A DNA stretch of 30,394 nucleotides, taken from the NCBI GenBank assembly GCA_905480065.1, contig CAJQOV010000007.1, positions 1 through 30,394 on the forward strand. Direction: 5' to 3'. The notes beneath the pieces are model-generated. The model searched no databases. It saw nothing but the letters and a program-made list of their open reading frames with translations, and was not told the origin of the DNA. Of this stretch, positions 1 through 9,000 are shown in pieces (position 1 is the first letter of the stretch; each line of letters opens with the position of its first letter). A program made the position numbers and the translations under genes. The DNA is from an uncultured Gammaproteobacteria bacterium (GTDB lineage: Bacteria; Pseudomonadota; Gammaproteobacteria; UBA9214).

Positions 1-22
1 AGCCGGCAGTACACAACGGTTG

Positions 23-56
23 AAAAAAAACCCCGGCCATTGGCCGGGGTTTTTTT
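23..56 (-). terminator. Rho-independent terminator, possibly bidirectional
   Basis: An 8-bp perfect G+C stem (CCCCGGCC / GGCCGGGG, 31-38 and 42-49) with a 3-base loop is flanked by eight A residues on the left and seven T residues on the right. It can therefore terminate transcription in both directions. It lies 25 bp past the stop codon of the minus-strand FadL-type gene and most likely ends that transcript. Confidence 0.9.
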
Positions 57-81
57 GTGCCGGAATTTCTTTTCAAGTGGC

Positions 82-1401
82 TCAGAATTTCCAGTTTGCC
101 TGTGCGCTGATGATGTCGACGGCGGCATCGTAAGAGCCGGAGAGATGGTGAAAAGGCGATCCCGGAATACCGGTGTTGGCTGCATCTTCATTCTCGATTC
201 TCGTGTCATCGATGAACAGGTGGGCATAACCAAAATCAAACGATACCTTGTCCGATAACTTGTACCCGGCGCCAATGGTCAGCCAGACCCGATCCTCGTC
301 CGGCAAGGATGCAATTCGATAGCTTTCACTGGGTACCGGAGTTTCATCAAAGGCTATACCGCCGCGTAACGTGAGACGGTCGTTGTAACTGTAGCTTGCG
401 CCAGCCGCTACACGATAGGTGTCGTCCCACTGCAGTGGGATGATGTTGGCAGAACCATCCTGCAGATTTGCAACCAGGGCATCCTGGTTGCTCCACTTGG
501 TCCAGGTAACATCTCCCATGACAGTCCACTTGTCATTCAGATCATGAGTCAGGCTAAATGTCATTGTCGATGGCAGATCGGTGCTCGTCTGCGCTCCCTG
601 GGATGAGAGTGTTGTGACACTTCCGGTCATGTCCACATCAACTTCCGAGCGGTAGGCAATGCCAATTCGTGTTGCATCCGAGGGTTCGAACAACACTCCC
701 ACGTTAAAACCGTAGCCCCAGTCATCGACATCCATCTGTGCTGTTATATCGCTAGCCAGTCTGCCTGGCGCCGTTTGTGTAAGGAGGCCGTAATCGATGG
801 CATTCTTGAGGCGCAGCTCGGCGTACATGGCGCTGATGCCGACACCAATCGAAGTCGTCTGATTCACTTGATACGACAGCGCAGGATTGATGTTGATCGT
901 GGTGATCTCGGACTCAAGTGCGCTGTAGCGTCCGGCCCATCCTGGGTCGTATTCCGTCTTCAGGCCAAAGGGTACATTGATAGTGATGCCGGCAGACAAT
1001 TTGTCGTCAATCTGCCTGACATAGGCCAGGTGCGGGACAATGCCGGTAGTTCCTGCATCACCACCAGAACCGTTCCCGCTCACCTGGAACGGGTTGCCAT
1101 CCAGTGCTGTGCCGGTATTGGTAAACGTGCCGGTGCCGCTGAATTCGGTGCTGGGCAGTACGATATGCAGTCCTGCAGAGAATTGCTGACCGTCCATACC
1201 CGACATGCTGGCCGGGTTGAAATAGATAGTGGATGGATCGAGAGTTGCTGATCCGGCGCCCGCGTAGGCGGTGCCCATGCTGCTGACACTTTGTTCGATC
1301 AGCGCAAAACTGCTGGAAAAGGCACTACCGGAAAACAGGCTCAGGGTTACCGCAATACTTGCAGCGAGACGCTGCTGAACAAACGGGTGGCGCATTACCA
1401 T
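82..1401 (-). CDS. FadL/OmpP1/TodX-family outer-membrane transport protein
   Basis: Outer-membrane beta-barrel of the FadL family, which passes long-chain fatty acids or other hydrophobic compounds across the outer membrane. The 439-residue product starts with a Sec signal peptide (hydrophobic core about residues 12-26). The mature N-terminus carries the family hallmark, with the SSMGTAYAG and YFNPASM segments that form the hatch region. The body is rich in alternating aromatic and polar strands and ends in a terminal Phe, the usual BAM recognition signal. The start at 1401 was chosen because GGAGGA lies 8 bases upstream; longer upstream starts lack this and would put a charged stretch before the signal peptide. 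Length fits the family (about 420-450). The substrate cannot be told from sequence. It is monocistronic and followed by a strong terminator. Confidence 0.9.
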   Translation of the reverse strand: MVMRHPFVQQRLAASIAVTLSLFSGSAFSSSFALIEQSVSSMGTAYAGAGSATLDPSTIYFNPASMSGMDGQQFSAGLHIVLPSTEFSGTGTFTNTGTALDGNPFQVSGNGSGGDAGTTGIVPHLAYVRQIDDKLSAGITINVPFGLKTEYDPGWAGRYSALESEITTININPALSYQVNQTTSIGVGISAMYAELRLKNAIDYGLLTQTAPGRLASDITAQMDVDDWGYGFNVGVLFEPSDATRIGIAYRSEVDVDMTGSVTTLSSQGAQTSTDLPSTMTFSLTHDLNDKWTVMGDVTWTKWSNQDALVANLQDGSANIIPLQWDDTYRVAAGASYSYNDRLTLRGGIAFDETPVPSESYRIASLPDEDRVWLTIGAGYKLSDKVSFDFGYAHLFIDDTRIENEDAANTGIPGSPFHHLSGSYDAAVDIISAQANWKF

Positions 1402-2068
1402 AATCATTCTCCTCCAGCTAGCTTGGGTAGGTGAGGGTAGACGACTATGCCAATCCGCTTCTGACGGCATCCTGCGCCAGATTCGTGCCATCCCCCCCCC
1501 GGTAGCGCGACATACACTACTGCACCTTTATCGGCCAGACAACACTTTAGTATTAATGGTGTATTCGGCCCTGAACGAATTTCCCGCCATGCAGGGCATG
1601 ACCGGCTCCTGAAATGAATGCCCTGGATGTGCATTCCAGCTGAATGTCGATGATGGCTGCGCCGCCCATGGTGGATGACGGGGCGGGCCATTGGTCGCGG
1701 TTCGCCTACAGGAATAGCGGCTGATTCCGTCTCTCGGTCTGTCTGGAGGTTGCGCATAGTTAGCTGGCCAGCTGCGCTCGAGCCACAAGACAAACCAGGG
1801 TGAGCGTTGCGGCATCGATTCCAGGACGGATAAATCATGCAGGAAAGGATTGAAGTCGCATCGGGATGCTTTGAGCGCACGGCGGGTGGCCCGCAGGATG
1901 AGCGCGGCGAATCATCCGGCCTTTCCGGAATGAGTGAGTTGCTTGATGCCCGCTTGCGCGGGGATGACCGCCTTGCTCAGGCATTGCCTGGTCAATTCCA
2001 TCGATTCAATGAAACCCTGCTCAGCAAGAACTGGTGCTGGAACGGGTAACTTTCGTCGCGAGGTAGCT
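1402..2068. other. Intergenic region between divergent fadL-type and lipoprotein genes
   Basis: I see no convincing gene in these 667 bases. A run of nine C residues (1492-1500, poly-G on the fadL-type strand) lies about 90 bases upstream of that gene. A weak promoter-like pair on the minus strand reads TTGTCT (1537-1542), a 17-base spacer and TAGTGT (1514-1519). At 1949-1962 a small hairpin (CCCGC, loop TTGC, GCGGG) is followed by GGATGAC. This resembles the dispersed short repeats common in proteobacterial intergenic DNA, but only one copy is visible here. Short open frames across the region have no ribosome site and unlikely compositions. Confidence 0.6.
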
Positions 2069-2998
2069 ATGGAAAGACAGGGTAATGACCGGGTGGATTG
2101 CAGGGTGGCGAATCAAGTCCGGTTGAGAAGAATGTTTCCCGTGCTGGTATCGATTTTCACGCTTGTCTGTGCCGGCTGTTCGGGTAGCAAGGCATTTCAT
2201 GAATATGCGCGAGCGGGGGATACCGTCGCTGTGGCGGCGGGCTGGCTGCAAAATACGCTGCCACAGAATATCACGGTCACCATAACGCCATCTTCCGGCC
2301 CCTCCACGGTTTACCCGCCTGGCGCTGCCTCGGTCAGGGCCGTGGTGAATATGTATGCCGATCCCGTGTCAAGCATGGTGGTTTCCCGTGAGACCGGTAT
2401 CGACCAGACCTCGTACGCAAGCACCTATGCATTCACTACGGGAGTGAACACCGGTGGGGACAAGGACTGGTGGCAAACGGTGGTTTTCATCGATCTTCCT
2501 GCCTCGTTGCCGGCAGGGACGGCAACCATCCGGATTGCAAATGCGGATGGCGAAACGGCAACCTCCACGCTGGAAATCATCAGCGGTACCGGCCAGCCGA
2601 ATTCGCTCCATGCAAAGGGAACAGGGCCTCTCAGCAAGCCCATGCTGGATGCATTGCTCAGGGTGAATCACTACACCATTAACTTTAGCGGGCCGGTAGT
2701 TCCTTACTCGATGCAAATGGAACTGGTGCACGACGCAGACAAGCTGCACGGGGGGGTTGGCTCGGCGTTCGTCGTCAATCCATTGGGGTACATCAAGAAT
2801 GTAGCCTGGACCGATGATGGTTTCACCGCCAGGGTGCTGATGACGCCCGCGCGGGACGGGGCAATCACGGCCATGAGTGATTTCAAGATTTATATTGCCG
2901 GTGACCTGGAGAACGTGGCTGTTACGAATCTGCAGGCATTTGACCGGGATGGGATTCCGGTTGCCGGTGTTACGGCTGCGCTGGTTTATATCGAATAG
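2069..2998 (+). CDS. Predicted lipoprotein with cohesin-like C-terminal half, next to the Rhs gene
   Basis: I do not recognise a named family. The 309-residue frame starts at an ATG with GAGG 5 bases upstream. A hydrophobic stretch ends in the lipobox-like CAG-C, which would put the lipidated Cys at residue 37. A shorter start at 2132 gives a more ordinary signal peptide (Cys 16), so the start is uncertain. The rest is beta-rich with Ser/Thr/Gly turns and suggests two sandwich domains, about residues 55-180 and 195-309. The second shows the spacing of cohesin-type folds: a strand with PYSMQMELVHDADKL, a middle DDGFTARVLM strand, and a late SDFKIYIAGD strand followed by QAFDRDG. The gene ends 71 bases before the Rhs gene, which has two dockerin-like repeats at its N-terminus. 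An anchoring role for the Rhs protein is my inference. Confidence 0.7.
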   Translation: MERQGNDRVDCRVANQVRLRRMFPVLVSIFTLVCAGCSGSKAFHEYARAGDTVAVAAGWLQNTLPQNITVTITPSSGPSTVYPPGAASVRAVVNMYADPVSSMVVSRETGIDQTSYASTYAFTTGVNTGGDKDWWQTVVFIDLPASLPAGTATIRIANADGETATSTLEIISGTGQPNSLHAKGTGPLSKPMLDALLRVNHYTINFSGPVVPYSMQMELVHDADKLHGGVGSAFVVNPLGYIKNVAWTDDGFTARVLMTPARDGAITAMSDFKIYIAGDLENVAVTNLQAFDRDGIPVAGVTAALVYIE

Positions 2999-3069
2999 CG
3001 CTGTTTGTTGCAGCGGCGAGTGTCAGCGGGTTGCGGGGTAACCATGTCCAGGGATTGGAGGAAGCGGTC

Positions 3070-6000
3070 ATGTTGAGAAGGTTGTTGTCAGCGGTGCGTA
3101 TCACGTTATTTTCGGTAATCACCGCCCTGCCGGGCTTTACGCCGGCAAGTCCGCAACCCGGTGACGTGGCACCGTTGGGAGCGCCGGACAATGCGCTAAA
3201 TGTGGCGGACCTGGTGTTGCTCGGCGCGATTATTCAGGGTGCGGTAACTCCCGGCCTTGAAGCGCTGAGTTTGAGTGACGTGGCGCCACTCAATGCGCCG
3301 GATGGCCAGTTAAACGTCAGCGACTACCTCACGCTGGAGCAGGCCGTCATGGGACTGGTGGCATTGCCGCCGCCCACGCTGGCGATTGCACCGCCCTTGC
3401 TGTGGGGAAACAATCATGTCAGTTCCCCGTACTACATCAGTGGCCTGACCCTGGCCAACACGACCGTCAATATTTACCTGGATGGTGTGTTGCATGCCAC
3501 GGCGCAGTCGAATGGCAATGGTCTGTTCAGTCTGAATGTCACGCTGATTCCGGGTGCGGCACATTCAATCTATGCCAGGACGGAATATGCCGGCATGGAA
3601 AGCAAGGCGTCAAATACCCTGACGGCCACGCTGCAGGCAGCGCCGCTGGCCGGGCCTGATCCGGCATTGATAGACGTGAAATATAACAGCCAGGGCGGCG
3701 TCAGTGAGATTCAGGGTGCTGCGGGCAGTGTGCCGTCCGGCGCTACGGTAATTGTCTATTACCTCGATGGCACCCAGTACCGTTTTACTGCGAACAATGA
3801 TGGTAGTTTCAGGGAAAACCTGAGTTCGGGTATCCGTATTCAATCCATCGCCTTTGTCGATGCGACCGGAAAGCTGTCCGATCCGTCGATCATTACCGCG
3901 CCTGGCGCCCTGGCGGGGACCTTTGATGTCGATCCTTCCGGCGCGGCGACCTATGCGATCCCGCTAGCCGTTCCGCCTGGTACCGCCGGCATGACACCAG
4001 GCCTGTCGCTCAATTACAGCAGCAATGCGGGTAATGGTCCGCTTGGACGCGGTTGGTCGCTGGGCGGTTTGTCCATCATCACGCGCTGTCCGCAAACGTA
4101 TGTGCAGGATGGTCAGCCCGGCGCAGTACGGCTGGATGCCGCAGATCGTTTTTGCCTGGATGGCCAGCGGCTGGTTGCCGTCAGCGGCATATACGGGGCA
4201 GACCAGACCGAATACCGGACGGAAACCGAATCGTTTGCCAGGGTGGTTTCCTATGGTGGCTCCGGCGCCGCGCCGGACTATTTCAAGGTCTGGACCAGGC
4301 AGGGCCAGCTCATCCGCTATGGGTTCAACCCGGATTCCGAATTCAACCCGGGCGCAGGGAATGCGCTGTTGTGGGCGGCCGACCGGATCGAGGACAGGAG
4401 CGGCAACTATCTCGCGGTGCGTTACCTCGAGGACACGCTAACCGGAGAGCATTATCCGCTGCGGCTGGATTACACCGGTAATGATGCCGCGGGAGTACTA
4501 CCCTATAACAGTGTTCGGCTCGTCTATGAAACACGCCCGGACAGATCATCCGGCTACGTGGGCGGCAATGCGGTTGCAAGCCTGCAGCGGCTCAGCAATA
4601 TACAGGTATACGACGGCACCGCCATGGTCAGGGATTACCGGCTTGCCTATGACTCCAGTCCTGCATCGGGTGCATCCCGGTTACGCAGTATCCTGGAATG
4701 CGAGTCTGCTGCATCTGCGGCAGCCTGTTTGATGCCGACCCGTTTTGACTGGAGCGGTGGTGCTGCCGGCTTTCAGCCGGGTGTCACTTCAGGGGCATCC
4801 AGCAGCGGCTATGCCAGCGCGAAGGCAATGGATGTCAATGGTGACGGCAGGCAGGACCTGGTGGTCCCGCACGATGGCTCCTGGTGGATCAATTACGGCG
4901 CTGCCGCGGGCTTCCTGCCAGAGGTAAATACGAATATCACGACGACTGGCAGTTACCCCGACAAGGCGCTGGTGATCGACTATAACAGCGACGGAATGGC
5001 GGACCTGCTGGTGCCGGGGAGTGATGGCTACTGGGACCTGCTGCTGGCGGGTAACCAAGGCCCTGGCCTGGTTGCGAATCTGATCCCGAATCATGGCTAC
5101 AGCAACAAGCCGCTGGTGGTCGATATCGACGGCGACGGGCGACAGGACCTGGTGGTGCTGCATAACGCCGGTTCAGGAACAACACGCCATGTCTATCTGA
5201 ACACCGCGAGCGGATTTGCCGCCATGGTCGATACCGGAAAACCAAAATATAACAACAATGACCTGATTATTGACTATAACAACGACGGCAGGCTGGACGT
5301 GCTGAATAGCTTTTACCGGGGTTTTGTGAATGGTGTGGAGACATGCGAGTGGTGGCTGTTCCATTTCGATGGACAGGCGTTTCAGTACCGTCTCATTCCC
5401 GATGCAACGATCGATGAGAGGGGGGTTACTGCCGGCTGCCGCGCATTGAACAGCAGCAGTAACAATGCGCGGGTTGGAGATATCAACGCTGACGGGTTGC
5501 AGGACCTGGTATATCAATGGGGCAACAGTGAGTACTGGCGGCTGCTGCCCAATACGGGACAGGGACTGCAGGGGCCGCTGCTGGAGTCGGGCCTCGGAGG
5601 CAATGGCCGTTGGTATGCACAGGCGCTGGATTATAACCAGGATGGACGTGTCGATTATCTGGTGCCGGGCAGTGCCGACAATCGCTGGCACGTCTATCTG
5701 TCCGGCTACCATGCCGTCCAGGATATCGATAGCGGACTTGACAGCTCCGGTTATCAGGATACCCGGGTGATGGATGTCAACGGCGACGGCATGCAGGATA
5801 TCGTCGCGCCGTACAACGGTGTCTGGAACGTGCATCTTCGCAACGGTCCGGTTCCGGACCGGCTGCTACAAATCACCAGTGGCATGGGCACTGCCACCGC
5901 TATTACTTATGAGCCATTAACCAGCAGTTCGGTGTATACCAAAGGTACGTCGGCAGATCCGGCGCAGCTGGAGCTGGACTTTCAGGCCCCGCTCGCTGTC

Positions 6001-9000
6001 GTTGCGCAGAGCAGTATCGATGACGGGATCGGCGGGCAATACTTGACCCGCTACCGCTATGCCGGTGCGAAAGTACACCTGCAGGGTCGGGGGTTGTCCG
6101 GATTCAGGCAGGTCACCGCTGTCGACCCGCAAACCGGCATCAGCACGATCACCACCTATCGCCAGGATTTCCCGTTTGCCGGGATGCCGGAGAAGAGTGA
6201 GCGTTTTCTGAACGGTCAGCTGATCTCCCGGACACTGAATACCTATGCCGAGCTCACCGGCATCCCTGCTGCAGCCGGCGTGCATTTCCCGTACGTCAGC
6301 CAGTCGGCGCAGACCAGCTACGACCTGCCGGTGAACGGTGCGCAGGGTGCAATGATCAGAAGCGTCGTTAGCACGACATCCTATGATAATTACGGTAACC
6401 CGGTCAGCACGGAGCTGGAAACCACCGATGCCGCAGGGCAGCGATACAGCAAGCTGACCTCCAATAGCTATGATCCTCCGGACCTCAATGCCTGGGTGCT
6501 GGACCGGGTCAGCCGGAGTACGATTCGGCACCAGTCGCCCGGGATGCCGGACGTCACCAGGACCTCATCGTTCAGCTACTACGCGGCCGGTCATCCATCC
6601 GCCTTTCTGCTGGCAGACGAGATCATCGAACCGGATGCCGGCGTGGATAGTCCGCTGTATCTGAAGACTACCCGCCAATACGACGGCTTCGGCAACGCGA
6701 CGCAGGTGACAACCACCGGCCTGCGGAGATTCAACGCCTCCGCCGGGACGGAAGCGCGTCTCACCGAAACGCAGTACGACAGCCAGGGCCGGTTCCCGGA
6801 GTGGACCAGCAATGCGCTGGGTCAGACCGAGTACTACCGCCATGATCCGCGTTCCGGAGCCAGGACCCGTCTGACCGGGCCGAACGGACTGGTTACGCAA
6901 TGGAGCTACAACAACTTCGGGCGCAAGATCATGGAGCGCCGGGCGGATGGCACCGCGACCTCCTGGCAGTATGATTTCTGTGCCAGCAATGACTGTCCGC
7001 ACGGCGGCTATATCCAGACCGTAAGCGCCAGTGGCAGTGCGCCGGTGCGCCAGTACCACGATGCCCTGCTGCGCGAAATTCGTATCGAGAGCGTATCGCT
7101 GAAAGGTGAGACGATCTTCCAGGACACCGAATATGACCAGACGGGAAATATCCAGCGCAAGTCGCGGCCCTATTTTGCAGGCGTTGGACAGCCGCAATGG
7201 ACCAGTTTCGGTTATGACGTGCTGAATCGTCCGCTCCAGGAGCGCAGTCCGGATGGTGGCATGGTGGACTATGTTTATAGCGGTTTTGCGCGTTTTACCC
7301 GTCGCTACCACAGCCAGGGTGATTATGATCAGTACGACATGCGCGTCAACGATGTCATGGAGCAACTGGTTTCCGTTATCGATGCCAGTGGCGGCACGCA
7401 GAGTTATGTCTATGATGCGGCCGGTAACCTGGTCAGCACCACAGACTATGCCGGTAACACGACACGAACGGACTATGACCTGCGCGGTCGCAAGATCAGC
7501 ATGGACGATCCGGACATGGGGCGCTGGGTTTACCACCACAACGCCTTCGGTGAACAGGTCTGGCAGCTAGATGCGAAGGGCCAGGTGGTCATGCAGGTTT
7601 ATGACCGGCTGGGGCGGGTGATCCGCCGGAACGAGCCGGAAGGCATCACAACCTGGGTCTTTGATACGGCTGCCCACGGGATCGGCAAGCTGGCTTCGGT
7701 CAGCGCTGCGGCCAGCGGACCTGCCCGGAGCTTCCGCTACGACAGTCTCGGCCGGCTGGCGAGCGAAACCAGCGTGATCGACGGCAACAACCAGACCCTG
7801 GCATACAGCTATGACAGCAGCGGCCGGCAGCATACGGTGACCTATCCGACCGGCTTCATGGTGCGCAATGTCTATGCCGACTCCGGCCCGTTGCTGGAGG
7901 TCCGCGCGGCGGCCAATGACACCCTCTACTGGCGCGCCGAAGAGTACGATGCCGAGGGCAGGGCGACACTGGAAACACTCGGCAACGGACTGCAGACCAT
8001 CCGCCAGTACGATGCCACCAGTGGCAGCTTGCAGAGTATCAGTACCGGTGCCGGGAATGGCAGTGCGGTCCAGAACCTTGCCTATCAGTTCGATGCACTG
8101 GGCAACCTGAAGCAACGCACGGATGCCCGCCAGAACCTCACCGAAACATTTGTCTACGATGACCTGAACCGGCTGCGGCAGTCGACGCTGGCGAGTGTCG
8201 GTAGCCGTTATTACGATTATGACGAGCTGGGCAATATCAGGAAAAAGTCAGACTTTGGCGATGCCTACACCTACGGTGCCAATGGTGCCGGGCCACATGC
8301 AGTCACCCAGGTGAAGAACGGGGCCACGGTGCTGACCAGCTACAGCTATGATGCCAACGGCAACATGACCGGGGGCGATGGCCGCAACATCACCTGGACC
8401 TCGTTCAACAAGGCTGCACAGATCACCAGAGGGGCCACCAGCATCCGCTTTACCTATGACGCCGATCACAACCGGGTGAAGCAGACCAATGGCAATACCA
8501 CCACGTATTATATGAATCCGGGCATTCATTCCGGCGTGAATTACGAGCAGGAAATCAACGGCAATGTTACGGCATACCGGCACTACATTCATGCCGGTGG
8601 CCGCGCGGTTGCCATTTATACCAGGCAGAGTGACAACACCGAAAAGACCCGCTACCTGCATACCGACCACCTCGGTTCCACGGATGCCATCACCGATGAG
8701 AACGGGGCAGTGGTCGAACGCATGAGCTTCGCGACCTTCGGTAGTCGGCGCCATGCCAACTGGAAAAACAGCACCAGCGTGCTGGACGGCATCGAGACCC
8801 ATCACGGCTTTACCGGGCATGAGCATCTGGACGCAGTGGGCATCATCCACATGAACGGGCGCCTGTATGATCCGAAGCTGGGCCGGTTCCTGAGTCCGGA
8901 TGTGCAGATCCAGTATCCGGACCAGACGCAGTCGTTCAATCGCTATACCTACGTTAACAATAATCCCTTGTCGTTCACCGATCCGAGCGGGTACGGGTTC

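Noticed and set aside
775..1251. A 158-codon plus-strand frame opposite the FadL-type gene
   Set aside because: It is a shadow of a well-supported gene on the other strand.
1837..2049. Short frame containing an LDARLRGDD stretch
   Set aside because: This stretch is the well-known translation of a dispersed intergenic repeat in proteobacteria, not a gene.
3910..4800. SpvB-type ADP-ribosyltransferase activity
   Set aside because: Only the N-terminal SpvB structural domain is present; no ADP-ribosyltransferase motif is visible and the C-terminal tip is unrelated.
4828..5830. Repeat array as a possible CRISPR or tandem DNA repeat
   Set aside because: The periodicity comes from seven protein-level FG-GAP/VCBS repeats; the DNA units differ too much for a CRISPR array.
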